A DNA stretch of 64,000 nucleotides, taken from NCBI GenBank assembly GCA_944321825.1, contig CALUMU010000003.1:62001-126000 (forward strand). Direction: 5' to 3'. Position 1 is the first letter of the stretch; each line of letters opens with the position of its first letter. The notes under the pieces were generated by a model that made no database searches, was not told the origin of the DNA, and saw only the letters and a program-made list of their open reading frames with translations. A program made the translations under genes and the position numbers. Shown piece by piece: positions 47,206 to 56,410 of this stretch. The DNA is from Candidatus Amulumruptor caecigallinarius. Lineage in GTDB: Bacteria; Bacteroidota; Bacteroidia; Bacteroidales; Muribaculaceae.

Positions 47206-48831
47206 TCAGAATACAGGGGATGACGAAGCTCCTCCGGGCGAGCGTATGCGCAAAAGCCGGCAAACCGACGGCGCAACGGCACGAGCGTCGATAGCCGCAC
47301 CTAACTTGATATTGCCCAACTCTGGCGCAATAATGTAGAACGGCATCTGCACACTGGCAGCTCTCTCTATTCCGCCATTGCCCCGGGCTTTACCACCACG
47401 GCCAGTAGCTGGCTCTATCTCCCATCCCGGATTGACGGTTATGAGTACATCGCCGGCATAGGTCGTATTTATATTGCCTGCAATATCTTTGCGTAATGCT
47501 TCTTCAAGGGTTTCGGCCTTGACAACACCGCTCATCTGGGCGAGAAACGACGCAGCTTCATTTCGTAAATCAGCAATGTCAAGGTTTTTGTCTTTGATGA
47601 GCTGGCGGTTAAGATAAAACTGGCAGTCGTTATATCCTTTGACCCACTCGCCGTTGCCATGCACGGCCATCAAGTACATATTGAGCAGGCCCATGGCTTT
47701 CAGAGGGGAAAACTTGCCCCATGGGATGCGCCACTGCTCGTCATCCCGGCGATATGGGGCTGTGGCCGGTATGCCAGACAGCATGATTACCTTATCGCCC
47801 CCTGCAGATGCAGCATCGGCGGCTTTAAACAGGCGGGACAAATCGGCATCTAACCGTATGTAGGCATCAGCTATTTCGGCACGTGCATCGGCAGTGCGGG
47901 CATAGGGATAAGGCGATAACTGATAGCCGACGTTGAGTACATTGACCCCCTTGCCCTGAGTATCTACCAACGAGGTCAGATACTCGATGGCTACATCTGT
48001 AATTTCAGTATTGACAAGCGGAGAATACTTGAATGCTTCTCCCCTCTCGACATCCTTGGCTGGGTAAGTGTATGTAAATGGATACTTGCTTTTGCTGTCA
48101 GGAAGCCACGGCAGTTGCAGTGTCTTTGATGTAGGCACCCATCTGATAGTATCGAGCCGTGCACTTAGGGGATTATTGTAATTTCTTGACGAGATTTCCT
48201 TCGGCGTCTCTTGATACCACGTTGTAGTCGCCCATTTGCCCGATTTGGCATCTATCCAAGCTGCTGTATTACCGGCATGTCCAGCCAGAATCAATGCCAA
48301 TCCATGATTGGGAGCAAAAGCAGCTACTTTAGCAACGCCAGCCCCATCTATCCTGATTTCGTCCGACAGGGTAGATACGTTTATGGCTTTAGGTGAGACA
48401 GGGAGCTGGGTGAAATTACCCATAACACTCTCATCCGTGAAAATATCAGCCAAGCGGCCGGTTGTAGCATCATAGACCAACTCGGCAGGAATGCCGTGGA
48501 CCGAAGCACCTGTGCCTGTCTGTAGCATTGCTGCCGCAGCTACAGAATTTGATACGCTCCCATAATCAATATCATCAGCATAAGCCGCCGACGACATCAA
48601 TCGGCCAAATCCATTATGGTCAAACGAGTCACGCAACAAGCCGAGATACTGGCCGTCTAACCCCTCCACTACTATATTGACCAACAATGTCGGACGCTTG
48701 GACTGCCCTGCCGAATATCCGACATCAGACGCACTGGCAGAGGTCACACATGATGCAACCACAGTCAGAAGTCCGCATATCAGGCAGCGTTTATTATTGT
48801 ATTTGCTCAGAATCGTCTTGTTCTGGTCCAT
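47206..48831 (-). CDS. alkaline-phosphatase-superfamily protein with degenerate active site
   Basis: The product (541 residues from 48831) is exported: hydrophobic CLICGLLTVVASCVTSASA lies after a basic start. The fold resembles the PafA-like alkaline phosphatase/phosphodiesterase group (RPTLLVNIVVEGLDGQYL, GGFxRL-like region, LQTGTGASVHGI). Key residues are altered: the first metal Asp is Glu (VVEGLD), the nucleophile Thr region reads SVSNSVAAAAM, and the late ADHG metal ligands are LSGIPA. The enzyme is probably inactive or binds another ligand. An earlier start at 48855 is possible. It overlaps the end of the DUF4105 gene, implying translational coupling. Confidence 0.75.
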   Translation of the reverse strand: MDQNKTILSKYNNKRCLICGLLTVVASCVTSASASDVGYSAGQSKRPTLLVNIVVEGLDGQYLGLLRDSFDHNGFGRLMSSAAYADDIDYGSVSNSVAAAAMLQTGTGASVHGIPAELVYDATTGRLADIFTDESVMGNFTQLPVSPKAINVSTLSDEIRIDGAGVAKVAAFAPNHGLALILAGHAGNTAAWIDAKSGKWATTTWYQETPKEISSRNYNNPLSARLDTIRWVPTSKTLQLPWLPDSKSKYPFTYTYPAKDVERGEAFKYSPLVNTEITDVAIEYLTSLVDTQGKGVNVLNVGYQLSPYPYARTADARAEIADAYIRLDADLSRLFKAADAASAGGDKVIMLSGIPATAPYRRDDEQWRIPWGKFSPLKAMGLLNMYLMAVHGNGEWVKGYNDCQFYLNRQLIKDKNLDIADLRNEAASFLAQMSGVVKAETLEEALRKDIAGNINTTYAGDVLITVNPGWEIEPATGRGGKARGNGGIERAASVQMPFYIIAPELGNIKLGAAIDARAVAPSVCRLLRIRSPGGASSSPVF

Positions 48832-50054
48832 TTCATCGTAGCGACATATTGGCACGACAGCACTGCGTCAAGCAGTATCAGAGGCCAAAATGCCGCGTTT
48901 AGTGATTGAATGTCAAAAAGGGCTATTAGCGTAATGGTCAATAGTGCTACAAAGTTAGCAAAATGATAGTAAACCAATACCCTATTGCAATTTTTTAACC
49001 AAACGCCTACACCTGGGATTATCGCCAGCGGATTCAACCAAAGCAACAGCCAGTTAGGTGAAGTAGCCTCATGGCTTGAAACGTACACAAGAAAAACCAG
49101 CAGACATCCGGCCACAAAGCATACTATATAGAATATTGATGAGAACACACGTGGCACACCAAGCCTACGACAAGACCTTATAACGAAGTATAAACCAACC
49201 AATAGCACTGCGCATGATACGGCCATAGGCGACAAATACCACGGCGTAGGCGACAACACCGCACCACAGTCAGGAGTATCAATCATGACATGGCTGTCTT
49301 TGACCAGTTTACGCCCGTCGCCAAGATACACTTCATCAAGCAAAGCCTTGAGCCGGACAGGTGCAAACCCCTCGTCCCTGACAGTTATATCTTTGTCTAT
49401 GCCGGAACCGAGAGCCAAATCGATACCGAACTGGTACCATGGGTAATTCTTGTGATACCCGCTCATTAATTGCCTGAATGTAGATGTTGACATCCTATCA
49501 GCCTTGACCAATGTATCACCTACAGCAGCCTCTATGAATCTGAGAGGCCGTGTGGCACAGTTGTCATACAGATAATTATATCTGTATCTACGGTTGTCAG
49601 GAAGGAGATTCAAAGCCACTTCGGACAATAGAGTACGGGTCTGTATGGAGTCAAGGTCAAGAACCTGCTCGACTACCCTACGCCCGCTCATCTTGTACTC
49701 CTGAAGCGACAATGCCGTGGGGAAAGCTGCAGCCATGTAGTCGGTTTCTCCTTTTACAAATCGGTATATGAAATCCGACTCATTGAAGTCGAATACCCCC
49801 CAATTCACACAAATGTCATAATCCGACGACCTCACACGCAGCATCGTATGGCCTTCAAGCTCATAGAATATCTTACCCGGATATACAGTCAGGACACTGA
49901 CTGTCACATCCTTGGCATCTCTGCCGAATATCGGATCTGACAGAGTACCAGCGTGAGGCTGCAGCCAGCATGTAAGCATGGCCATCATCAACAGAAAACC
50001 ATTTGTCCTGATTTTGTAGGCTAACTTGAAAAACATGTAGGCAAATTTAGACAT
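48807..50054 (-). CDS. DUF4105 (Lnb-like) membrane protein
   Basis: The 415-residue protein has an N-terminal hydrophobic signal/anchor, a DUF4105/Lnb N-terminal-type periplasmic domain (about 45-290) with a conserved GHTMLRVRSSDYDICVNWG stretch and NYLYDNCATR, and about four to five C-terminal transmembrane helices (about 290-405). The Cys and His in those two segments resemble a NlpC-like catalytic pair, suggesting a papain-like hydrolase acting in the periplasm; this is inference. It is the first gene of the minus-strand run that continues into the phosphatase-like gene. Confidence 0.75.
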   Translation of the reverse strand: MSKFAYMFFKLAYKIRTNGFLLMMAMLTCWLQPHAGTLSDPIFGRDAKDVTVSVLTVYPGKIFYELEGHTMLRVRSSDYDICVNWGVFDFNESDFIYRFVKGETDYMAAAFPTALSLQEYKMSGRRVVEQVLDLDSIQTRTLLSEVALNLLPDNRRYRYNYLYDNCATRPLRFIEAAVGDTLVKADRMSTSTFRQLMSGYHKNYPWYQFGIDLALGSGIDKDITVRDEGFAPVRLKALLDEVYLGDGRKLVKDSHVMIDTPDCGAVLSPTPWYLSPMAVSCAVLLVGLYFVIRSCRRLGVPRVFSSIFYIVCFVAGCLLVFLVYVSSHEATSPNWLLLWLNPLAIIPGVGVWLKNCNRVLVYYHFANFVALLTITLIALFDIQSLNAAFWPLILLDAVLSCQYVATMKWTRTRRF

Positions 50055-50092
50055 TTTAAATCATCAAACATCAATGTACAAACGATTTTGCC

Positions 50093-50100
50093 TATCTTTG
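50093..50100 (+). promoter_or_regulatory. possible -7 box for the PD40 gene
   Basis: TATCTTTG matches TAnnTTTG, 32 bases before the start at 50133; the -33 element is not clear. Confidence 0.45.
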
Positions 50101-50132
50101 TCAAAATTTAGAGTTTACACGAATCGTAAAAT

Positions 50133-51413
50133 ATGAGACCCCGACTTATATTAGTAACGTCATGCATTATTGCGACTCTGTGTGGAGGGGCTGCGTATCC
50201 GCAGTCCAAGAAAGGCAATACCACCAAAACAGCTAAATCGCAAGCTGCTTCAACCACATCCATATCGGCCATAGACGGCATCAAGAAAGAACTCTCCCTA
50301 TACAACCTCGACAAAGCGGAGGAACTGATTGATAAATTGGAAACGGCCAACAGACGCAATAAAAAAAAGAATCCGCTACCTGATGATTTCGAGGCTGTCA
50401 AGGACAACCTTGTCAAAATACGAGAGATGCTTGACAGGGTGGAATCCATAGAAATAATCGACAGTACGACTGTCGCAAAGAAAGATTTCTACAAATATAT
50501 ACCTCTCTCCCCTTCTGCCGGACGATACCTTGCCCCGTCGATATTGCCAGAAGTTTTTCCTCGCCAAGATGCCACAACCGTATACGCCACAGAGGACTAT
50601 TCCATAATAATGTGGGGAGCGCGTAATCCCGAAGGGTTGATGACTATCTATCAAAGCGACCGTCTTTCCGACGGCACATATGCCACGCCCGTTGAAATCA
50701 AAGGAGAGTTAGGAAACACGGATATCGACTACCCTTTCCTGTCGTCAGACGGCATCACTTTGTATTTTGCGTCAAAAAGCACCGATGGCCTTGGCGGGTA
50801 TGACATATACATGACCCGACAGGAAGACGGGAAATTCCTTTTGCCACAAAACATAGGTATGCCATATAACTCTACATCAGACGATTATATGTACATCATA
50901 GACGATGCGAAGAAGGTCGGATGGTGGCTTACCGAACGTAATGCTGCGCCCGGCATGGTGACTATATACACATTCATACCTCAAGAACTCCGCAAAAACT
51001 ATCCGCCTGACACCTCAGACCTTGCATCTATAGCCAGAGTAAAATCCTATAAAGACACTTGGCGACCAGGCAAAGACTATACGCAGATTATCGATGCTGC
51101 ACGGCAACAACTATCGGACAACAGGGTCAAAGAGCCTCAGTTTGAATTATATATCCCCGGCAAAGGTATATACCACTCGCTTGCCGACTTCCGATCTGTA
51201 CAAGCACAAGAGCTGATGCAAGACTACATAGAGATGACCAATCTATATAACTCGAAGAAAAACCATCTGTCGCAGTTACGCCTTTCGTATTCATCGGGCG
51301 ACAGCGATGCGACAGAAGCGATACTGAAAGGAGAAAAAGAGTTCCAGACTCTCCAAAAAGACCTCAAAACGCTAAGGAACGAGATAGTACGCACAGAACA
51401 ATCAGCTAAGTAA
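50133..51413 (+). CDS. exported PD40 beta-propeller protein
   Basis: The 426-residue protein has a signal peptide (MRPRLILVTSCIIATLCGGAAYPQ). A helical part (about 48-105, LDKAEELIDKLETANRRNKKK) is followed by a partial beta-propeller with PD40-type repeats (about 150-290: YPFLSSDGITLYFASKSTDGLGGYDIYMTR) and a C-terminal coiled coil (about 365-426). Propellers of this kind are also seen in PorE-like proteins (compare the gene at 35366). No OmpA domain is attached. Function unknown, envelope role likely. Confidence 0.7.
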   Translation: MRPRLILVTSCIIATLCGGAAYPQSKKGNTTKTAKSQAASTTSISAIDGIKKELSLYNLDKAEELIDKLETANRRNKKKNPLPDDFEAVKDNLVKIREMLDRVESIEIIDSTTVAKKDFYKYIPLSPSAGRYLAPSILPEVFPRQDATTVYATEDYSIIMWGARNPEGLMTIYQSDRLSDGTYATPVEIKGELGNTDIDYPFLSSDGITLYFASKSTDGLGGYDIYMTRQEDGKFLLPQNIGMPYNSTSDDYMYIIDDAKKVGWWLTERNAAPGMVTIYTFIPQELRKNYPPDTSDLASIARVKSYKDTWRPGKDYTQIIDAARQQLSDNRVKEPQFELYIPGKGIYHSLADFRSVQAQELMQDYIEMTNLYNSKKNHLSQLRLSYSSGDSDATEAILKGEKEFQTLQKDLKTLRNEIVRTEQSAK

Positions 51414-51435
51414 ACAGCTTCTAACATATCTCAAA

Positions 51436-52896
51436 ATGACATCTTTTATAATTGCACTCGTAGTGCTGATAGCCGGCTACTTTATCTACGGTGCATTGGT
51501 GGAAAAAGTATTTGCAAGTGACAAAAACCGTAAGACCCCGGCTACGACAATGTCTGACGGTATCGACTATGTGGCGATGCCCACATGGAAAGTATTCCTT
51601 ATCCAATTTCTCAACATAGCCGGAGTCGGACCCATATTCGGCGCGATAATGGGTATCATGTACGGACCCGCCGCATTTCTGTGGATTGTGTTAGGCACCA
51701 TATTTGCCGGAGCTGTCCATGACTACATCTCCGGGATGATTTCAGTGCGCATGGGAGGCAAATCCCTGCCTGAAATTGTCGGGACGGAACTCGGTAAAAA
51801 GATAAAGCTCGTCATGGGCGTATTTACATGCGTGCTGCTTATCATGGTCATAGCAGTTTTCGTTCGTACACCGGCCAATCTCCTCGCGACACTCACCCCT
51901 GAATATCTTGATGCGACATTCTGGGCTGTATGTATATTCATCTACTATATTTTGGCCACATTGCTGCCGGTTGATAAACTCATAGGCAATCTCTATCCCG
52001 TGTTTGGTTTTGCGCTGCTGTTCATGGCTGTCGGAATCATGGGATATATGATTGTCAACGGCGTAAACATCCCTGACGGTTTTGCCGACGGGCTTTCCAA
52101 CCGCCACCCGGGTGGCGAAGAAGCCCCTATATTTCCGATGATGTGCATATCTATTGCATGCGGAGCCATTTCGGGCTTTCATGCAACCCAAAGTCCGATG
52201 ATGGCAAGATGCCTGAAAAATGAGAAATACGGGCGGCCTGTATTTTATGGAGCCATGGTGTCGGAAGGCATCGTGGCTCTCATATGGGCGGCCGCAGCCA
52301 TAGCGTTTACAGGTGGATACGACAAACTGGCAGGATATATGGCCGCAAACGGCCAAGATGCGGGCATATTGGTGCATGAGGTATGTGTCAAATGGCTCGG
52401 AACATTTGGCGGCATACTCGCCATTTTAGGTGTTATTGCAGCACCAATCACTACGGGCGACACAGCCATGCGCAGTCTTAGACTCATCATAGCCGATTCT
52501 ATCGGCATCAGCCAGCAAAAATTTCTCAAACGCATTGTCGTGACATTGCCAATCGTGGCGTTGAGCTACCTGCTGCTGAACATCAACTTCGATGTCCTGT
52601 GGCGATATTTCGCCTGGTGTAACCAGACCCTGTCTATTTTCACATTATGGGCTTCTACTGTATATCTGGCACGACATGGCAAGGCATACGTCATCACCAT
52701 GATTCCAGCCATGTTCATGACAATGCTGTGCGTGACGTTCATATGCTATGCTCCGTTAGGCACATACATTGCCGGCTTAGGATTGCCTCTCTTTGTTAGC
52801 CAGATTATAGGCTTTGTAGCCATGGCAGTATGCACCACCAGCTTCTATGTGTGGAAGAAAACATTACAATCATCACCAGAGGTACTCGTGCCATGA
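51436..52896 (+). CDS. CstA family carbon starvation/pyruvate transporter
   Basis: The 486-residue membrane protein has about thirteen hydrophobic helices and CstA family segments: DGIDYVAMPTWKVFLIQFLNIAGVGPIFGAIMG near the N-terminus, GAVHDYISGMISVRMGGKS, and SGFHATQSPMMARCLKNE in the middle. It is shorter than E. coli CstA (about 700 residues), which is normal for the Bacteroidetes group. CstA homologues import peptides or pyruvate on starvation. The stop codon overlaps the start of the PHP gene (ATGA), coupling the two. Confidence 0.9.
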   Translation: MTSFIIALVVLIAGYFIYGALVEKVFASDKNRKTPATTMSDGIDYVAMPTWKVFLIQFLNIAGVGPIFGAIMGIMYGPAAFLWIVLGTIFAGAVHDYISGMISVRMGGKSLPEIVGTELGKKIKLVMGVFTCVLLIMVIAVFVRTPANLLATLTPEYLDATFWAVCIFIYYILATLLPVDKLIGNLYPVFGFALLFMAVGIMGYMIVNGVNIPDGFADGLSNRHPGGEEAPIFPMMCISIACGAISGFHATQSPMMARCLKNEKYGRPVFYGAMVSEGIVALIWAAAAIAFTGGYDKLAGYMAANGQDAGILVHEVCVKWLGTFGGILAILGVIAAPITTGDTAMRSLRLIIADSIGISQQKFLKRIVVTLPIVALSYLLLNINFDVLWRYFAWCNQTLSIFTLWASTVYLARHGKAYVITMIPAMFMTMLCVTFICYAPLGTYIAGLGLPLFVSQIIGFVAMAVCTTSFYVWKKTLQSSPEVLVP

Positions 52897-53726
52897 CGGC
52901 TAACGACATCATAGATATAGCTGCTGCGACACCACGATACAATTTTCATGGTCATACGCAGTTTTGCGACGGCCATGCCCCAATGGAAGATTTCGTTGTC
53001 GCGGCAATCGCTGCGGGGCTGAAACACTACGGATTTACGCCCCACTCCCCTATACCGATTGCATCGCCATGCAATATGGGCGAAGATTCGGTTGATGAAT
53101 ACTTCGCAGAAATAAGGCGGCTGAGGGAGAAATACAGAGATCGTATCAGCCTTTATGCAGGCATGGAAGTAGACTATCTCGGTGGCTCGTGGGGCTCGTG
53201 GGGCTCGTCATGCAGCTACATACAGTCATTGCCGCTTGACTTTCGCATAGGCTCTGTGCACTTCATCCCCGCTGGAGACGGCTTTGTGGACGTGGACGGA
53301 CATTTCGACAGTTTTAAGGTAAAAATGTCACGGTATTTTGACAATGATATTGAATCGGTAGTCAAATCTTTTTACGCCCAATCTATCAAAATGGTAGAAG
53401 CTGGAGGCTTCGATATCATAGGACATTTTGACAAAATCGGCCATAACGCCTCGCATTTCCGCCCGGGCATAGAATCGGAGGACTGGTATATGGCTGAAGC
53501 CGACAGGCTTGCCGACTGTATAATAGACAACGGATGTATAGTCGAGCTGAATACCAAAGCATATCATCAGCATAACCACAGGGTTTTCCCATCCGAGAGA
53601 CTTTTGAAACGCATTATCAGGGGAGGAACCAAAGTAATCGTTAACAGCGATGCTCATGACCCGGCGTTGATTGAGTCAGGCAGACAGGAGGGATTTGAAT
53701 TATTAGAATTGTTAAATAAGTCTTAA
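52893..53726 (+). CDS. PHP domain phosphoesterase, histidinol-phosphatase-like
   Basis: The product (277 residues from 52893) has PHP motifs: NFHGHTQFCDGHAPMEDFV near the start with the first metal His, a GMEVDYL Glu site, HFDKIGHN and the final VNSDAHDP. It resembles HisJ-type histidinol-phosphatases, but stand-alone PHP proteins also act on other phosphates. The ATG at 52893 overlaps the cstA stop; a longer in-frame reading from 52830 lies inside cstA. An insertion encoding GGSWGSWGSS (53181-53210) follows the GMEVDYL motif. Confidence 0.8.
   Translation: MTANDIIDIAAATPRYNFHGHTQFCDGHAPMEDFVVAAIAAGLKHYGFTPHSPIPIASPCNMGEDSVDEYFAEIRRLREKYRDRISLYAGMEVDYLGGSWGSWGSSCSYIQSLPLDFRIGSVHFIPAGDGFVDVDGHFDSFKVKMSRYFDNDIESVVKSFYAQSIKMVEAGGFDIIGHFDKIGHNASHFRPGIESEDWYMAEADRLADCIIDNGCIVELNTKAYHQHNHRVFPSERLLKRIIRGGTKVIVNSDAHDPALIESGRQEGFELLELLNKS
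53184..53209 (+). repeat. short in-frame tandem repeat in PHP gene
   Basis: The unit GGCTCGTGG occurs nearly three times in a row and encodes GSWGSWGSS directly after the conserved GMEVDYL motif. It looks like slippage-generated variation in a surface loop. Confidence 0.8.
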
Positions 53727-53745
53727 AACATTCCATGAAATAGGT

Positions 53746-53776
53746 TTGTATATCTGGTATTAAATTTATAACTTCG
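53746..53776 (+). promoter_or_regulatory. Bacteroidetes-type promoter before the SDR gene
   Basis: TTTG at 53746-53749 is followed after 19 bases by TAACTTCG at 53769-53776, one base off the TAnnTTTG consensus. Its -7 box overlaps the left arm of the inverted repeat at 53771-53828. Confidence 0.6.
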
Positions 53777-53828
53777 TGATGATGCAACACCATTCCTGAT
53801 TAGGCTGATTGTTGCAACGTCACGAAGT
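53771..53828. promoter_or_regulatory. 18-bp inverted repeat overlapping promoter
   Basis: ACTTCGTGATGATGCAAC (53771-53788) and GTTGCAACGTCACGAAGT (53811-53828) pair at 15 of 18 positions, spaced by 22 bases. A short T run (TTTT) follows the right arm. It may be an operator on the promoter, or the terminator of the cstA-PHP unit. Confidence 0.6.
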
Positions 53829-53835
53829 TTTATAT

Positions 53836-54699
53836 ATGGTTATTACATCGACATCGGTTAATTCAATGCTTATCGTGAGCGACGGCTCGTTTATGGAAAG
53901 CTATTTTGTGGAGCATTGTAAGTCCTCACATGACATAAGGCTGCTCCATGTAGAGGATTTAGCCCACGTCAAATCCCTATCGCGCCGTTATGCTACAATC
54001 ATCTATTGCCCCGTTGTATCATCATCTGCGGACAATATCAGCCATATCAGCCGGTTATGTGGCATAATGGATGCCACCTCTACTCCATACAACTTCATAT
54101 TTATTTCATCATATGAAGTATATGGGATGCATTTACCTAATGGAGTGGTGGTTACAGAGGCCATGACACCACAGCCCGATACGCCGTTCGGCCGCGATAT
54201 GCTTGCCTGTGAACACCACTTGGATAAATGGAGCGAAGGAAAGGACGTATGCCTGACCATACTGCGTCCAGGCGAAATAGTCGGCAACGCCATGACGGGA
54301 CGTATACGTAAGATGGCCGACATGATTGAAAATGGCCTATACATGCATCTGCCTGGATATGACGGCGCCATCCCATTGATTCATGCTGAGGATTTGGCGG
54401 CTACAGCAACATGCTTATGCGGACACAATGGGATTTTTAATCTGGCGGACGGACATGCACACAGGCGGACAGAGGTGGCGGAAGCCTTGGCTCATCGGCT
54501 CAACGACAAGCGTATTCTGACTGTGCCTCGAAGAGTCGTTGCATTAATGAAGTTATTGTCGCCGATAATCAAACCATTGGAAAATCTACTCTCGATATCG
54601 TCACGTGAGACAGCGTTGAGCGTTGCAGCTGTCGCAGAACTGTCTGCCGGCAGGTTCAACCCGCGCAATGTGGTTGAATATCTTAACGGAGACTTTTAG
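53836..54699 (+). CDS. degenerate NAD-dependent epimerase/dehydratase-like protein
   Basis: The product (287 residues from 53836) has the extended-SDR layout (FIFISSYEVYGM, then RPGEIVGNAM and a C-terminal substrate domain), but key features are altered. The Gly-rich NAD loop near the start reads VSDGSFMESYF with one Gly only, and the catalytic Y-x3-K position reads PFGRDMLACE without Tyr or Lys. It may bind a nucleotide without classic redox chemistry. An alternative start at 53866 (MLIVSDG) would fit the fold even better. The upstream TTG-start reading lies in the inverted repeat and is rejected. Confidence 0.6.
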   Translation: MVITSTSVNSMLIVSDGSFMESYFVEHCKSSHDIRLLHVEDLAHVKSLSRRYATIIYCPVVSSSADNISHISRLCGIMDATSTPYNFIFISSYEVYGMHLPNGVVVTEAMTPQPDTPFGRDMLACEHHLDKWSEGKDVCLTILRPGEIVGNAMTGRIRKMADMIENGLYMHLPGYDGAIPLIHAEDLAATATCLCGHNGIFNLADGHAHRRTEVAEALAHRLNDKRILTVPRRVVALMKLLSPIIKPLENLLSISSRETALSVAAVAELSAGRFNPRNVVEYLNGDF

Positions 54700-54734
54700 A
54701 TTTTGTCTTTAACGATGTAAAACTTCTGAGACCT

Positions 54735-55601
54735 GTGGCTTCAATTTCCAACTTCATATCCGCACTTGGCAACACACTGGTAGGTATCGTAAAGATTGCG
54801 ACTATGTCGCGTCTGTCAACTACAGGCAAGCAGCCTCATGTTCATGGAGGTTCGCTGCTCATTCTCGGCAACGGACCATCGCTCAACGAGACCATAACCA
54901 ACGACCTTGACATCCTGCAAACCCATCCATGTATGGCGGTAAACTTTGCCGCCAACAGCGATGAATATCTCAGGATTAAGCCTCGTTATTACATACTGGC
55001 TGATCCGCATTTTTTCACATCGGGTGATGGCGATACAAATGTAAGACACTTGTTTGAGCGCATCGCGCAGCTTACCGACTGGGAGATGACCTTATTCATA
55101 CCTTCAGAGCATATGAAAAAGTTCGACTTGCCATCGGCCAACGATAAGGTGGCAGTATGCGCATATAATTGCGTAGGGGTAGAAGGCTTTGCAGCTTTTG
55201 AAAATTATGTATACGCTCATGGCCTCGCGATGCCGCGTCCCCGCAACATACTGATACCGGCCATTATGGTAGGAATATGTCTTGGATATAAAAATATATA
55301 CATATGCGGTGCTGACCATTCGTGGACACGTACCCTCAGTGTCAGCAACGACAACAAGGTGGTCACTGTCCAACCCCACTTCTACAAGGATAATGCCAAC
55401 GAACAGGCTCGCGTCACGCAAGTATATGAAAATGTTAGGCTGCATGAAATCCTTAACAGCTTCTATGTCGCGTTCAAGAGCTATCACACCATCAAACGGT
55501 ATGCCGACACCAAGCATATCAAGATTTATAATGCCACCCCCGGCAGTTTTATAGATGCCTTCCCCCGGCAAAATTTAAGAGACTTATCCACAACGAAATA
55601 A
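54735..55601 (+). CDS. DUF115/MptE-like protein
   Basis: The 288-residue protein starts with GTG. Its [14 protein letters not shown] motif, the later [13 protein letters not shown] and the [11 protein letters not shown] segment match the DUF115 / 6-hydroxymethylpterin diphosphokinase MptE-like fold, which also includes flagellin- and polysaccharide-modifying glycosyltransferases. In a Bacteroidales genome a sugar-nucleotide or surface-glycan role seems more likely than archaeal pterin synthesis; neither is proven. It starts 35 bases after the SDR gene. Confidence 0.6.
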   Translation: MASISNFISALGNTLVGIVKIATMSRLSTTGKQPHVHGGSLLILGNGPSLNETITNDLDILQTHPCMAVNFAANSDEYLRIKPRYYILADPHFFTSGDGDTNVRHLFERIAQLTDWEMTLFIPSEHMKKFDLPSANDKVAVCAYNCVGVEGFAAFENYVYAHGLAMPRPRNILIPAIMVGICLGYKNIYICGADHSWTRTLSVSNDNKVVTVQPHFYKDNANEQARVTQVYENVRLHEILNSFYVAFKSYHTIKRYADTKHIKIYNATPGSFIDAFPRQNLRDLSTTK

Positions 55602-55612
55602 CTAACTGCAAT

Positions 55613-56080
55613 ATGAGAACACCCGACCAACTTCAAGGGGTAACACACCTCGGAAGTAAAGCCACGGAATATCCGACTGATTATGATCCGTCATTGCTTC
55701 AGACATTTAACAACCTGCACCCCGAGCGTGACTATCTCGTCTCTTTAGACTGCCCGGAATTTACATCGTTGTGTCCGAAGACAGGCCAGCCCGACTTTGC
55801 CAAGATAATCATCAATTACATACCCGACCAATCGATGGTGGAGAGCAAGAGCCTGAAATTATATCTGTTCAGCTTCCGCAACCATGGAGATTTTCATGAA
55901 GATTGTGTAAATATCATCCTGAATGATTTACGTAATCTCATGCAACCGCGATATATCGAAGTCATCGGCTTGTTTACCCCTCGCGGCGGCATAGCTATAC
56001 ACCCATATGCAAATTGGGCCGACGAAGCCCACCGTCATATAGCCGAACAAAGATTATTGGCCTGTATGCCGGTAAATTGA
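55613..56080 (+). CDS. queF: NADPH-dependent 7-cyano-7-deazaguanine reductase
   Basis: The 155-residue unimodular QueF reduces preQ0 to preQ1 in queuosine synthesis. The catalytic Cys54 lies in [14 protein letters not shown], with Asp61 nearby, and the QueF motif ESKSLKLYL begins at residue 77. HGDFHEDC and a C-terminal FTPRGGIAI also match. It begins 11 bases after the DUF115-like gene. Other queuosine genes are not in the window. Confidence 0.95.
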   Translation: MRTPDQLQGVTHLGSKATEYPTDYDPSLLQTFNNLHPERDYLVSLDCPEFTSLCPKTGQPDFAKIIINYIPDQSMVESKSLKLYLFSFRNHGDFHEDCVNIILNDLRNLMQPRYIEVIGLFTPRGGIAIHPYANWADEAHRHIAEQRLLACMPVN

Positions 56081-56118
56081 CCAAGCAGAATCTAAAACAT
56101 GTCAGACAAGACAAACCC

Positions 56119-56346
56119 ATGTCAGACAAACCGCCTCTACTAACAAGAATCTGGAGGTTTTATCGCGACGGCTTCCGGGAAATGACTACAGGCAAAAGCT
56201 TGTGGACATTGATAATCATAAAGCTCGTGCTGATATTCGTGGTTATGAAGCTGCTGTTTTTCCCAAATCTGCTGAAGCGGGATTATGACGATGATGATTC
56301 AAGGGCTGATGCTGTCAGATCCTCGCTTCTTGATGACCGCAGGTAA
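56119..56346 (+). CDS. DUF4492 membrane protein next to cytochrome bd genes
   Basis: The 75-residue product has a short cytoplasmic N-terminus (WRFYRDGFREMTTGKSLW), one transmembrane helix (about 30-50) and an acidic tail (DYDDDDSRAD). This is the DUF4492 family, found just upstream of cydA in Bacteroidetes and probably a small accessory subunit of the bd oxidase. I chose 56119 because a longer in-frame reading from 56014 overlaps queF. The preceding bases hold a short direct repeat of ATGTCAGACAA. Confidence 0.85.
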   Translation: MSDKPPLLTRIWRFYRDGFREMTTGKSLWTLIIIKLVLIFVVMKLLFFPNLLKRDYDDDDSRADAVRSSLLDDRR

Positions 56347-56410
56347 CACCTCCATTATTATCACATAAGACATTCTACACATACATACTGATTACAATAC
56401 TTGAAATACC

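Noticed and set aside
53809-53835. TTG-start extension of the SDR gene
   Set aside because: It falls in the inverted repeat and adds residues that do not belong to the fold.
56014-56118. Longer start for the DUF4492 protein
   Set aside because: It lies within queF in another frame; the family start is at 56119.
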